From: Pumilibacter intestinalis
GTDB taxonomy: Bacteria > Bacillota > Clostridia > Christensenellales > Pumilibacteraceae
NCBI RefSeq assembly: GCF_943193005.1
Contig: NZ_CALPCH010000008.1
Span: 46,227-110,226, forward strand
DNA length: 64,000 bases
Direction of reading: 5' to 3'
In this document: piece after piece, positions 1-8,780 of the stretch
How positions within the stretch are numbered: the stretch's first letter is position 1
How the letters are laid out: each line of letters opens with the position of its first letter
Translations under genes and position numbers: made by a program
Notes under the pieces: generated by a model
The model's database searches: none
The model's input: the letters and a program-made list of their open reading frames with translations, nothing else
Told to the model about the DNA's origin: nothing

Positions 1-582
1 CCGTTATCGTGCTCTTTGTGCGCGTACGGATTTGCCAAAATGAAATTTCCCGGCAGAAAGTTTTGCTTTGCGTTCATGCTTTCCACTATGATGCTGCCCT
101 TCGTGGTAACGCAGATACCCATGTTCGTTATCTACGTTAAACTCGGATGGGTAAACTCTTTGTTGCCGCTCACCGTGCCCGCCTTTTTCGGCGGCGGTGC
201 GCTCAACATATTTCTTATGCGGCAATTCATGCGCGGCATACCCAAAGAAATGAGCGAGTCGGCGCGAATAGACGGCGCAAATCATTTGCTCATATACTTG
301 CGTATCGTTTTGCCGCTGTGCAAGCCCATTATCGCGCTTATCATGGTGCAAACCTTTATGGGCGTGTGGAACGACTTTCTCGGTCCGCTCCTCTATATAA
401 GAGAGGAAGCCTACATGACTTTGCCGCTGGGCGTATTCAACAAGTACAACGGCAACACGCAGTTTTTGGGCAACACTCAAATGGCGGCGGGACTTTTGAT
501 GATGATACCCTGCGCAATACTGTTTTTCGCGTTTCAAAAGCAGCTTATAGAAGGCATAATGATAGGCGGCGTGAAAGGCTGA
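1..582 (+). CDS. Carbohydrate ABC transporter permease, MalG/UgpE type (5' end outside window)
   Basis: C-terminal part of an inner-membrane permease of a sugar-type ABC importer. The reading frame is open from base 1, so the N-terminus lies upstream of the window. Visible are several hydrophobic segments and the EAA-loop region that contacts the ATPase (ESARIDGAN followed by a Pro-rich turn, around 80-100 residues into the visible part). The C-terminus ends in GGVKG, the usual ending of MalG-like permeases. The matching binding protein, second permease and ATPase are not in view, so the substrate cannot be named. The next gene (rpsB) has its own promoter, so this is the last gene of an upstream operon. 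Confidence 0.88.
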   Translation, partial: PLSCSLCAYGFAKMKFPGRKFCFAFMLSTMMLPFVVTQIPMFVIYVKLGWVNSLLPLTVPAFFGGGALNIFLMRQFMRGIPKEMSESARIDGANHLLIYLRIVLPLCKPIIALIMVQTFMGVWNDFLGPLLYIREEAYMTLPLGVFNKYNGNTQFLGNTQMAAGLLMMIPCAILFFAFQKQLIEGIMIGGVKG

Positions 583-622
583 AGATAAACGTAAGAATAA
601 TTTCCAAACGGCGTTAAAACGT

Positions 623-651
623 TTGCATAACTTAAATATTTGTGATATAAT
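623..651 (+). promoter_or_regulatory. Sigma-A promoter for rpsB-tsf
   Basis: TTGCAT at 623-628 and TATAAT at 646-651, separated by 17 nt. The predicted transcript start near 658 leaves a 5' leader of about 118 nt before rpsB. This non-coding stretch (583-775) contains nothing else recognisable except weak hairpins. Confidence 0.75.
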
Positions 652-775
652 TGTTCAGGTTTTGAATACACACTCGGACCGGATTTGTTTTTCTGTTGCT
701 TAGAGTAAAATTTGCAATGCTCTATTCTCGAAACAAAGTTGATGGACGGGGAGGTACAAACAGGAGGTAATAAAC

Positions 776-1585
776 ATGGCAAACGTTGTTTCTATGAAAC
801 AGCTTCTGGAAGCGGGCGTGCATTTCGGTCACCCCACCCGGAAATGGAACCCCAAGATGAAGAAATTCATCTACACGGCGAGAAACGATATCTATATTAT
901 CAATCTCGAAAAAACCGTTGGGCTCATCGACGAGGCTTACGCGTTCGTTAAAGAAATCGCGGCAAGCGGAAAAAGCATTCTTTTCGTAGGCACGAAAAAG
1001 CAGGCTCAGGAAGCCATAGCTCAGGAAGCCACAAAGTGCGGAATGTTCTACATGAAATCCCGTTGGCTCGGCGGCACGCTTACCAACTTTACAACGATAC
1101 GCTCGCGCATCGAAAGACTCAACAAACTCAATCAGATGGAGAAGATGAACGAATTCAACGTTCTTCCCAAGAAAGAGGTTATAAAACTTATCGCCGAGCG
1201 CGACAAATTGGAAGAAAATCTCGGCGGCATCAAAGATATGCGCACTCTTCCCGGAGCTTTGTTTGTGGTTGACCCGCAGAAAGAGCATCTTGCGGTAGCC
1301 GAAGCTCGCAGCCTTAACATACCTATCGTGGGCATTGTTGACACCAACTGCAACCCCGACGAGGTTGACTACGTAATTCCCGGCAACGACGACGCAATTC
1401 GCGCAATAAAGCTCATAGCCGGCGCAATGGCGGACGCGGTAATAGAGGCTCGCGAGGGCGAAGAAGGTCTTGCGGCACGCCGTCAGATAGAGGCTCAAAT
1501 GGCTGAAGAGAAAGCCGCGGCGGAAGCTCGCGAACAAGCCGAGCAGGCGCAGGCGGAAACCGCCGACGCCGCCGAAACGGTATAA
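776..1585 (+). CDS. rpsB: 30S ribosomal protein S2
   Basis: Ribosomal protein S2 of the small subunit, 269 aa. The start [22 protein letters not shown] is the classic S2 N-terminus, and [10 protein letters not shown] and the later [10 protein letters not shown] and IPGNDDA blocks are family hallmarks. It is slightly longer than usual because of an Ala/Glu/Gln-rich C-terminal tail (about the last 40 residues) typical of many Gram-positive S2 proteins. A strong Shine-Dalgarno (caggaggt) sits 7-8 nt before ATG. It heads a two-gene unit with tsf, the universal arrangement, behind the promoter at 623-651. Confidence 0.97.
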   Translation: MANVVSMKQLLEAGVHFGHPTRKWNPKMKKFIYTARNDIYIINLEKTVGLIDEAYAFVKEIAASGKSILFVGTKKQAQEAIAQEATKCGMFYMKSRWLGGTLTNFTTIRSRIERLNKLNQMEKMNEFNVLPKKEVIKLIAERDKLEENLGGIKDMRTLPGALFVVDPQKEHLAVAEARSLNIPIVGIVDTNCNPDEVDYVIPGNDDAIRAIKLIAGAMADAVIEAREGEEGLAARRQIEAQMAEEKAAAEAREQAEQAQAETADAAETV

Positions 1586-1600
1586 GGAGGTAATACGATA

Positions 1601-2530
1601 ATGGCATTTACGGCTAAAGACGTTGCCGCGCTCAGAGAGCGCACCGGCGCAGGCATGATGGACTGCAAAAAGGCTCTCACGGCAACCGACGGAGATATGG
1701 AAAAGGCGGCTGAATTTTTGCGCGAACAGGGCGTGAACATTGCCGCGAAAAAGGCTTCGCGCATAGCGAGCGAAGGCGCGGTTGCCGCGTTTATAAGCAA
1801 AGACGGCAAAATCGGCGCGCTTGCGGAGGTTAACTGCGAGTCCGACTTTGTTGCAAAGTCCGACCCGTTCGTAGAGCTCGGCACTGCGGTTGCCCGTCAA
1901 GTGGCGGAAACCAATCCCGCGGATTTGGAGAGCTTGCTCGCTCAAAAATCGGTGGTTGACGCAAATTCCACCGTTACCGATTTGGTTAACAACGCAACCG
2001 CCAAAATAGGCGAAAAACTTTCGGTTCGCAGATTTGTGCGTTTCGAGGTTAAGAGCGGCAAAGAAGAGTTTTATCTTCACATGGGCGGCAAAATCGGCGT
2101 GCTTTTGGAGGTTGAGACCGAAAAGAACCTTAACGGAAACGAAGAATTCGCTGCTATGTGTCACGATATAGCAATGCACATTGCGGCTTCCGCACCCAAG
2201 TACGTTTATCCCGAAGACGTTCCCGCCGAGCAAACCGAGCACGAAAAAGAGATACTCAAGGCTCAGGCGTTGAACGAGGGCAAACCCGCCGCCGTTGCCG
2301 ATAAGATTATAGCCGGCAGAATTAAGAAATTCTACAAGGAAATTTGCCTTGTGGAGCAGGAATTCGTAAAGAACCCCGATATCACGGTAGGTCAGCTCGT
2401 TGCCGATTTCGCCAAGAAAGTAGGTTGCGCCGTTAAAGTAGTGCGCTTCGCTTGCTTCGTGATGGGCGAGGGCTTGGAAAAGAAAGTAGACAATCTTGCC
2501 GAAGAAGTGGCAAAGATGCAGCAGAAATAA
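1601..2530 (+). CDS. tsf: Elongation factor Ts
   Basis: Guanine-nucleotide exchange factor for EF-Tu, 309 aa, acting in the cytoplasm. The N-terminal UBA-like segment (VAALRERTGAGMMDCKKAL) and the conserved core (EVNCESDFVAK at roughly residues 74-84) are clear. Starts 15 nt after rpsB with an aaggaggt ribosome site. A strong terminator follows at 2541-2577, so rpsB-tsf can be made as a bicistronic mRNA. Confidence 0.97.
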   Translation: MAFTAKDVAALRERTGAGMMDCKKALTATDGDMEKAAEFLREQGVNIAAKKASRIASEGAVAAFISKDGKIGALAEVNCESDFVAKSDPFVELGTAVARQVAETNPADLESLLAQKSVVDANSTVTDLVNNATAKIGEKLSVRRFVRFEVKSGKEEFYLHMGGKIGVLLEVETEKNLNGNEEFAAMCHDIAMHIAASAPKYVYPEDVPAEQTEHEKEILKAQALNEGKPAAVADKIIAGRIKKFYKEICLVEQEFVKNPDITVGQLVADFAKKVGCAVKVVRFACFVMGEGLEKKVDNLAEEVAKMQQK

Positions 2531-2540
2531 TCGGAACTAT

Positions 2541-2577
2541 AGAACGGGACGCCGAAATTTTGGCGTCCCGTTCTTTT
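2541..2577 (+). terminator. Rho-independent terminator after tsf
   Basis: Perfect 13-bp stem (AGAACGGGACGCC / GGCGTCCCGTTCT) with an 8-nt loop, followed by TTTT. It separates rpsB-tsf from pyrH; no clear promoter is seen between it and pyrH, so read-through may be needed for pyrH. Confidence 0.85.
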
Positions 2578-2608
2578 ATAAAATACGGAGAAGGGAGAAT
2601 ATTCGAAT

Positions 2609-3304
2609 ATGTACAAACGCATTTTATTGAAGATAAGCGGCGAGGCTCTCGCAGGTCCCAAAGGCGTGGGAATAGACCCGGATACGGTCAGCCGCGTCGT
2701 TGCGCAACTCGTGGAGCTTCAGCGCAAAGGCATGGAAATAGCCGTTGTGGTGGGCGGAGGCAACTTTTGGCGCGGCAGGCAGGGCATAAATATGGACAGA
2801 GTAACCGCCGACCATATGGGCATGCTCGCAACCATAATGAACGCGCTCGCGCTCCAGAACGCAATAGAAAAAGAGGGCGTGCAGTCGCGCGTGCAAACCG
2901 CTTTGAGTATTCCCGCGGTTGCCGAGCCTTATATATTGCGTAAAGCTCTCAAGCATTTCGAATGCGGTCGCATAGTGATATTCGCGTGCGGCACGGGCAA
3001 TCCGTATTTCTCCACCGACTCCGGCGCGGCGTTGCGTGCGGCGGAAATCAAAGCCGACGTTTTGCTTATGGCTAAAAACGTAGACGGTCTTTACGACAGC
3101 GACCCCAAAACCAACCCCAAAGCCAAAAAGTTCGATAAGATATCTTACATGGACGTGATAAACAAAGACTTGCATCTCATGGATATCACGAGCATAACCA
3201 TGTGCATGGAAAACAGCATACCCATTATCGCGTTCGGGCTCGACACCGAAAACGGACTCGTGCGCGCGGCAATGGGCGAAAAAGTGGGCACAATAATCGC
3301 GTAA
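2609..3304 (+). CDS. pyrH: UMP kinase
   Basis: Phosphorylates UMP to UDP with ATP, an essential step of pyrimidine nucleotide synthesis. The 231-aa protein belongs to the amino-acid kinase fold: LLKISGEAL near the N-terminus, VVVGGGNFWRG around residues 46-56, GTGNPYFSTDSGAALRA around 126-142 and NVDGLYDSDPK around 160-170 are the family blocks. ATG preceded by AAGGGAG. It lies in the usual order tsf-pyrH-frr, but the terminator at 2541-2577 stands just upstream. Confidence 0.97.
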   Translation: MYKRILLKISGEALAGPKGVGIDPDTVSRVVAQLVELQRKGMEIAVVVGGGNFWRGRQGINMDRVTADHMGMLATIMNALALQNAIEKEGVQSRVQTALSIPAVAEPYILRKALKHFECGRIVIFACGTGNPYFSTDSGAALRAAEIKADVLLMAKNVDGLYDSDPKTNPKAKKFDKISYMDVINKDLHLMDITSITMCMENSIPIIAFGLDTENGLVRAAMGEKVGTIIA

Positions 3305-3309
3305 AACAG

Positions 3310-3338
3310 TTGTGTTATCGCAGTTAATTTGGTATAAT
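3310..3338 (+). promoter_or_regulatory. Sigma-A promoter for frr and the downstream operon
   Basis: TTGTGT at 3310-3315 and TATAAT at 3333-3338 with 17-nt spacing, in the short gap between pyrH and frr. Probably drives frr-uppS-cdsA-dxr-rseP-ispG. Confidence 0.6.
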
Positions 3339-3363
3339 TGAAAAAAACGCATCGGAGGAGAAC

Positions 3364-3939
3364 ATGGCAATATCCAATCCGCAGGTAAAAGAAGAATTCG
3401 ACAAATTCGAGGTCAAGCTCAATAAGGCTTTCGACCATCTCAAATCAGAATTTTTATCAATTCGCGCAGGCAGAGCAAATCCGCAGATACTCAATAAGAT
3501 ATCTGTGGACTATTATGGCACTCTCACGCCGCTTTCCCAAATGGCGACCATAACCGTGCCCGAAGCTCGCATGCTCGTTATTTCCCTTTACGACGTGAGC
3601 ATGCTCAAAGAGGTGGTAAAGGCGATAAACGCTTCGGATATAGGCATAAATCCCACCGACGACGGCAAAACGATACGTTTGGTGTTTCCGCAACTCACCG
3701 AAGAACGCCGCAAAGACCTTACGAAACAAATCAAAAAGATTGCCGAAGAAACAAAGGTAGTGCTACGCAACGAACGCAGGGATATAATGGACAGTCTGAA
3801 AAAACTCAAGAAAGACAGCGTTATAACCGAAGACGATATTGCCGCCTACGAAAAAGACGTGCAAAAAACTCTCGATAAATTCATTGAGTCGGTTGACAAA
3901 CTGCTCAAAGACAAGGAAACCGAAATACTTGAAATATAA
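3364..3939 (+). CDS. frr: Ribosome recycling factor
   Basis: Releases ribosomes from mRNA after termination, together with EF-G. At 191 aa it is a standard-length RRF. Family blocks seen: SIRAGRANPQILNKISVDYYG about residues 33-53, PLSQMATITVPEAR, and the C-terminal RRDIMDSLKKLKKD helix. ATG with a cggaggag ribosome site. The last 11 bases overlap the TTG start of uppS. Confidence 0.97.
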   Translation: MAISNPQVKEEFDKFEVKLNKAFDHLKSEFLSIRAGRANPQILNKISVDYYGTLTPLSQMATITVPEARMLVISLYDVSMLKEVVKAINASDIGINPTDDGKTIRLVFPQLTEERRKDLTKQIKKIAEETKVVLRNERRDIMDSLKKLKKDSVITEDDIAAYEKDVQKTLDKFIESVDKLLKDKETEILEI

Positions 3940-4633
3940 CAGCGTTCCCGACCGCATACCCAAACACATTGCGTTTATAATGGACGGTAACGGTCGTTGG
4001 GCGCAAAAGCGTTTGCTTCCGCGCAAATTCGGTCACCGCGAGGGAGTGAAAACCATTCGCAAAGTGGCGGATATTTGCTTTGGGCTGGGTATAGAGTGCG
4101 TTAGTTTGTACGCCTTTTCCACCGAGAACAAAGAACGCCCCGAAGAAGAGGTAAACGCGTTGTTTGCGCTAATGGAAGAGTATTTTCCCAAATTCATGGG
4201 AGAGATGCTTGAAAACGACGTGCGCATAACCGTAATGGGCGACGTATCGTATTTCCCGGAACGCTTGCGTGCGATTATAAGCGAAGCCGTGGAAAAAAGC
4301 AAAAACGGCAAGCGCGGCGTTTTGAATTTCGCTCTCAATTACGGTTCGCGAGCCGAAATAGTGCGTGCGGCGAATATTGCCGTAAAGAGCGGCAAGCAGG
4401 TAACCGAGCAATCATTTTCGCAACTGTTATACACCTCGGAATTGCCCGAGCCGGACTTGATAGTGAGAACGGGCGGGGAATACAGGCTCAGTAATTTTAT
4501 GCTCTATCAATGCGCTTACAGCGAGCTTTGTTTTTCTCAAACTTTGTGGCCCGATTTCGGTAAAAAACAAATTATGGAAATATTAAACGACTATGCCGCT
4601 CGAGAGCGCAGATACGGAAAAATCAAACAATGA
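3929..4633 (+). CDS. uppS: Isoprenyl transferase (undecaprenyl diphosphate synthase)
   Basis: Makes the C55 lipid carrier precursor for peptidoglycan by cis-condensation of isopentenyl diphosphate onto farnesyl diphosphate. The catalytic block IAFIMDGNGRWA has the key Asp at residue 19; later blocks are YAFSTENKERP, ALNYGSRAEI and the substrate motif DLIVRTGGEYRLSNF. An upstream in-frame TTG at 3839 lies deep in frr; I place the start at TTG 3929, 10-12 nt after AAGG, giving 234 aa, close to family length. Overlaps frr by 11 nt and cdsA by 4 nt (ATGA). Confidence 0.93.
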   Translation: MKYNSVPDRIPKHIAFIMDGNGRWAQKRLLPRKFGHREGVKTIRKVADICFGLGIECVSLYAFSTENKERPEEEVNALFALMEEYFPKFMGEMLENDVRITVMGDVSYFPERLRAIISEAVEKSKNGKRGVLNFALNYGSRAEIVRAANIAVKSGKQVTEQSFSQLLYTSELPEPDLIVRTGGEYRLSNFMLYQCAYSELCFSQTLWPDFGKKQIMEILNDYAARERRYGKIKQ

Positions 4634-5493
4634 AAACCCGTTCCATAACAGCAATATTCATAGCCGCGGTATACGTAGGCACAATCTTACTGTCGATATA
4701 CGTTAACGATATCTTTTACGATATTTTCGTGCTCATGATAGCCGTGGGCGCGGGATTGGAGTTATGCCGAGCTCTTTCCAAAAAATTCTCGCCGGCAATA
4801 GATTTATTCGTTGTGCTCTATGTATTTTTCGGATATATAGCGTTTTTCTTTATAGAAAAGTATGCGGCGAGCGGCTTGGGCATTGCGGGATATTTCGGCG
4901 TGCTCGTGGTGCTTATGCTCGTTTGTTTCTCTTATTGCGGACTGTCGAAAACAAAGACCGTGCGAAACGCCGTTTCCACTATGCTTGCGCTCGTTTATCC
5001 CGTAACAATCCTTGCATACATGCTCGGCATAAACTATTTTCCCAACAATTTGCGAGTGGCGGCGATACTCCTCGTATTCATAGTGTCTTGCCTTACCGAT
5101 ACTTTTGCTTACTTTGTGGGTTCTTTGCTTAAAGGTCCTAAACTGTGCCCTAAAATCAGTCCCAAAAAGACGGTATCGGGCGCGATAGGCGGCATTTTGG
5201 GCGGCGTAGGCGGCGCGATGATTGTGTTTGCCTTGGCTAAGTTCGATTTGTTGCGCGTTTCCATGCTTTCCGGCGGTACTGCGGAAAACGTGGTGCATTT
5301 TGCAATGCTCGGCGTACTCGGAGCACTCTTGACGCAAATAGGCGATTTGATTGCCTCTTTCTTAAAGCGCAAGTGCGGAATTAAAGATTACGGACACATT
5401 TTGCCGGGGCACGGCGGCGTGCTCGATAGAATTGACGGAATGATGTTCAACGCCGTCGTAATTTACATTTACATGAGTTTTCTCGTAATCTGA
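4630..5493 (+). CDS. cdsA: Phosphatidate cytidylyltransferase
   Basis: Integral membrane enzyme that makes CDP-diacylglycerol from phosphatidic acid and CTP, entry point of phospholipid synthesis. 287 aa with about seven or eight hydrophobic segments. The full family signature is near the C-terminus: SFLKRKCGIKDYG then LPGHGGVLDRIDG. Starts inside the uppS stop (ATGA), implying translational coupling. Neighbours uppS and dxr match the conserved operon. Confidence 0.95.
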   Translation: MKTRSITAIFIAAVYVGTILLSIYVNDIFYDIFVLMIAVGAGLELCRALSKKFSPAIDLFVVLYVFFGYIAFFFIEKYAASGLGIAGYFGVLVVLMLVCFSYCGLSKTKTVRNAVSTMLALVYPVTILAYMLGINYFPNNLRVAAILLVFIVSCLTDTFAYFVGSLLKGPKLCPKISPKKTVSGAIGGILGGVGGAMIVFALAKFDLLRVSMLSGGTAENVVHFAMLGVLGALLTQIGDLIASFLKRKCGIKDYGHILPGHGGVLDRIDGMMFNAVVIYIYMSFLVI

Positions 5494-5498
5494 ACGTT

Positions 5499-6635
5499 AT
5501 GAAAAGAATATCCGTAATAGGCAGTACCGGTTCGATAGGAACGCAGGCGTTGCAGGTTATAGCAAAATATCCTGACAAATTCCGCGTAGTTGCGCTTACC
5601 GCAAACGAAAACGTCGATTTGCTTATTTCGCAAGCCCGTGCGTTCGGCGCGGAGTACGTAGGCATTTGCAACGAAAAGGCATACAAAAAGGTTAGCTCCG
5701 AACTCAATTGCACGGTGGAGAGCGGCGAGGACTGCCTTGCTCGCGCCGCGGCAATCGATTGCGATATAGTACTTGTTTCGGTTGTTGGGTGCGCGGGACT
5801 GAAAGCCGTTTTGTCGGCTATAGAAAACGGGCACACCGTGGCTCTCGCCAACAAAGAGTCGCTCGTTGCGGCGGGCGCGTTGGTTACTGCAAAAGCGCGT
5901 GAAAAGGGCGTAGCGATTTTGCCCGTAGACAGCGAACATTCCGCCATATGGCAATGCCTGAATTGCGGAGAAAAGAAAGACGTTAAGCGGCTGATACTCA
6001 CCGCAAGCGGCGGACCTTTTTACAGCCGCGCAAAAGAGAGTCTTTTCGATATTACGCCCGAGCAGGCGGTGGCTCATCCCACTTGGAATATGGGCAGAAA
6101 GATATCGGTAGACAGCGCAACCATGATGAACAAAGGCTTGGAGATAATCGAAGCGCGTTGGCTGTTCGATACCCAAAATATCGACTACGTAATTCATCCT
6201 CAAAGCATAATTCATTCCATGGTTGAATACAATGACGGTGCGGTGATAGCACAATTGTCTTCGCCCGATATGAAATTGCCCATACAGCTCGCTTTCACTT
6301 ATCCCGAGCGATATAACGCAGATATCAAACCGTTGCCGCTTACGGGAGAGCTTACGTTTTTGCCGCCCAAAGAAGACGTTTTTCCGTTGCCGCGTTTGGC
6401 TAAACACAGTATAGACTTGGGCGGTAACGCGTCGTGTATTCTAAACGCCGCAAACGAAGCCGCGGTGGAGCTTTTTTTGAAAGGGCGCATCACCTTTCCC
6501 GCTATAGCCGAAACGGTGGAGCGCACGCTTTCGAAGGCAAAGATATTTGACTGCGCCACTTACGAAGAAATCACGGCAACGCACAACGAAATCTACGCAA
6601 AACTTATGACAGACTATAATACGTTTACGGAGTGA
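5499..6635 (+). CDS. dxr: 1-deoxy-D-xylulose 5-phosphate reductoisomerase
   Basis: Second step of the MEP isoprenoid pathway: converts DXP to 2-C-methyl-D-erythritol 4-phosphate with NADPH and a divalent metal. 378 aa. N-terminal nucleotide-binding GSTGSIGTQAL (residues 8-18), NKESLVAAG, the metal/substrate block PVDSEHSAIWQCL, the mobile loop ASGGPFY and HPTWNMG are all present. Located six bases after cdsA; followed directly by rseP. Confidence 0.97.
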   Translation: MKRISVIGSTGSIGTQALQVIAKYPDKFRVVALTANENVDLLISQARAFGAEYVGICNEKAYKKVSSELNCTVESGEDCLARAAAIDCDIVLVSVVGCAGLKAVLSAIENGHTVALANKESLVAAGALVTAKAREKGVAILPVDSEHSAIWQCLNCGEKKDVKRLILTASGGPFYSRAKESLFDITPEQAVAHPTWNMGRKISVDSATMMNKGLEIIEARWLFDTQNIDYVIHPQSIIHSMVEYNDGAVIAQLSSPDMKLPIQLAFTYPERYNADIKPLPLTGELTFLPPKEDVFPLPRLAKHSIDLGGNASCILNAANEAAVELFLKGRITFPAIAETVERTLSKAKIFDCATYEEITATHNEIYAKLMTDYNTFTE

Positions 6636-6641
6636 ATACGG

Positions 6642-7685
6642 TTGGTAGTTTTGTACATTCTGCTCGCTATAATTATATTGCTCGTAATGGTGGTAATTCA
6701 CGAGTTCGGGCACTATATAGCGGGAAAAATACTTAAATTCAAAATAAACGAGTTTTCGGTTGGATTCGGACCTAAACTTTTCAGCAAGAAAAAGAAGAAC
6801 GGAGAGGTGTTTTCGCTCCGACTCGTTCCGCTCGGAGGTTTTTGCGCGTTCGAGGGAGAGGACGAAGAGTGCGAAAATAAGGAAACGCGTTCGTTTAATA
6901 ACGAAAAGCCTTGGAAACGCATCATAGTTCTTTTGTCGGGAGGGGTGTTCAATATTCTTTCCGCAGTGATATTTTCGTTTTTGTTTATTCTAATTGTGGG
7001 GTTTGCCGTTCCTCAAGTGTCGGAGGTGTACGCCATAGACGAAGCGGGCACCGTGCCTTACTGCGAACTCAAGCAAAGCGACGAAATAGTGGCGGTTAAC
7101 GGCGAGCCTATAAACGTAATGCACAACTTTGAAGACTACACGCAAGGTTTGCAACTCGGTGACAGCGTTGTGCTTACGGTAATACGCGACGGCGAGCGTG
7201 AAGAAATAACTCTTACGGTCAGGCAGATAACCGCGCCCGACGGTACGAAATACAACGGGTTCGGATTTTCGTCCGCAAGAATTTACGAGAGCGGCAACGT
7301 AGCCGACGCGTTTATATACTGCGTTCCGTTTACGGCAAAAATGGCGTGGACCATACTCGGCAGTTTGTTTGACTTGATAACGGGCAAGATAGCCATTACC
7401 TCGGTTACCGGACCTATCGGAACGGTGAGCACGATGGCGAGCGTTTCGGCGGCGAATTGGCGAAACATATTTATTCTTTTGCCGCTTATAGCCGCCAACC
7501 TCGGCATATTCAATTTGTTGCCCATTCCCGCTTTGGACGGGTCGAAAGTGGTGTTTACGGTAATAGAGTGGATACGCGGAAAACCGATAAACCGCAAAGT
7601 GGAAGCATATATTCATTCGGTGGGTTTATTGTTACTGTTCGCTTTTGTGATAATAGTTGATATTATCGGATTGGTATTGCGATAA
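6642..7685 (+). CDS. rseP: RIP metalloprotease RseP (site-2 protease)
   Basis: Intramembrane zinc metalloprotease of the M50 family that cleaves membrane-anchored regulators. 347 aa. The first transmembrane segment carries HEFGH (zinc ligands H20 and H24, catalytic E21); a PDZ-like region lies about residues 115-205; the second metal motif NLLPIPALDG is near residue 290. TTG start chosen because ACGGAG stands about 9 nt before it and the protein begins at the usual place just ahead of the first membrane helix. The substrate here (anti-sigma factor or signal-peptide remnant) is unknown. Confidence 0.93.
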   Translation: MVVLYILLAIIILLVMVVIHEFGHYIAGKILKFKINEFSVGFGPKLFSKKKKNGEVFSLRLVPLGGFCAFEGEDEECENKETRSFNNEKPWKRIIVLLSGGVFNILSAVIFSFLFILIVGFAVPQVSEVYAIDEAGTVPYCELKQSDEIVAVNGEPINVMHNFEDYTQGLQLGDSVVLTVIRDGEREEITLTVRQITAPDGTKYNGFGFSSARIYESGNVADAFIYCVPFTAKMAWTILGSLFDLITGKIAITSVTGPIGTVSTMASVSAANWRNIFILLPLIAANLGIFNLLPIPALDGSKVVFTVIEWIRGKPINRKVEAYIHSVGLLLLFAFVIIVDIIGLVLR

Positions 7686-7703
7686 ACGGAGGTGTGCCGA
7701 ACT

Positions 7704-8780
7704 GTGAAACTCAAAAGAAAAGTTAAAGTTGGCAATATCGAAATAGGCGGGGGTGCGCCCGTATCCGTGCAATCCATGACCAACACCCTAACCGCCGATA
7801 TCGAAGCCACGGTAAACCAAATAAAAAAATTGCAAAAGGCGGGTTGCGATATAGTGCGCCTTGCCGTATGCGACGAAAACGACGTAAATTCTTGCCGAAA
7901 AATTCTTTCCGCGGTATCCGTGCCACTCGTTGCCGATATACAGTTCGATTGGAAACTTGCGGCGGCTTGCAGTGAAATAGGGTTTGCGAAAGTTCGTTTC
8001 AATCCCGGCAATATCGGCAGTAACGAAAACGTGCGCAAGCTCACCGAGGTTTGCAAGGCGAACGGTACGCCCATTCGCATAGGCGTTAACATGGGGTCGC
8101 TTTCAAAGAGCGTTCTCGATAAATACGGAAGGAGCGCACAAGCTCTTTGCGAGAGTGCGCTCGAGCACGCGGCTTTGCTCGAAAAGTTCGGTTTTTACGA
8201 CACCGTGCTTTCGGTTAAGGCGTCGAACGTAACGGAGTGCATAAGCGCGTACAAATTGCTTGACGAAAAGTGCGATTATCCGTTGCACGTGGGTATAACG
8301 GAGAGCGGCGGAGGATTGCAAGGCGTTGTAAAGTCGTCGGTGGGAATAGGTTCGCTGCTCGCTATTGGAATAGGCGATACCGTGCGCGTTTCTCTTACGG
8401 GCGACCCCGTAAACGAAGTTATCGTAGCTAAAAAAATCTTACAGTCGCTTGGCTTGCGCAAGGGTTGCGAAATAATATCGTGCCCCACCTGTTCGCGTTG
8501 CAAAATAGATTTGAGCGCAATACACGACAAAGTGGACAAAATGCTTGAAGGCGTTGATATTCCTCTCAAAGTTGCGGTAATGGGTTGCGTGGTAAACGGA
8601 CCGGGAGAAGCCGCCGAAGCCGATTTCGGAGTTGCGGGCGGGGGCGACGGAAAGTCCGTTTTGTTCCGAAAAGGAAAGACGCTCAAAACCGTGGCAAACG
8701 ACGAAATAATTCCAGAACTCAAAAAACTTATAGAAGAAAGCAAGGAAAACAATGGAAAAAGTATTGAGCAAGTTCAATGA
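7704..8780 (+). CDS. ispG: 4-hydroxy-3-methylbut-2-enyl diphosphate synthase (flavodoxin/ferredoxin)
   Basis: Penultimate MEP-pathway enzyme, a [4Fe-4S] reductive dehydratase converting MEcPP to HMBPP. 358 aa. The N-terminal TIM barrel shows VQSMTNT and GVNMGSL; the C-terminal cluster domain has CPTCSRC and the third ligand in GCVVNGPGEA. A GTG at 7692 lies inside the Shine-Dalgarno (ggaggtg, 7688-7694) and is rejected; GTG 7704 has correct spacing. The end overlaps the next gene by 29 nt. Confidence 0.95.
   Translation: MKLKRKVKVGNIEIGGGAPVSVQSMTNTLTADIEATVNQIKKLQKAGCDIVRLAVCDENDVNSCRKILSAVSVPLVADIQFDWKLAAACSEIGFAKVRFNPGNIGSNENVRKLTEVCKANGTPIRIGVNMGSLSKSVLDKYGRSAQALCESALEHAALLEKFGFYDTVLSVKASNVTECISAYKLLDEKCDYPLHVGITESGGGLQGVVKSSVGIGSLLAIGIGDTVRVSLTGDPVNEVIVAKKILQSLGLRKGCEIISCPTCSRCKIDLSAIHDKVDKMLEGVDIPLKVAVMGCVVNGPGEAAEADFGVAGGGDGKSVLFRKGKTLKTVANDEIIPELKKLIEESKENNGKSIEQVQ

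Noticed and set aside
722..2242. A 1.5-kb open frame on the - strand across rpsB-tsf
   Set aside because: Same cause; both + strand genes are unmistakable and the - strand product has no recognisable features.
7692..7703. GTG 7692 as start of ispG
   Set aside because: It overlaps the Shine-Dalgarno sequence that serves GTG 7704.
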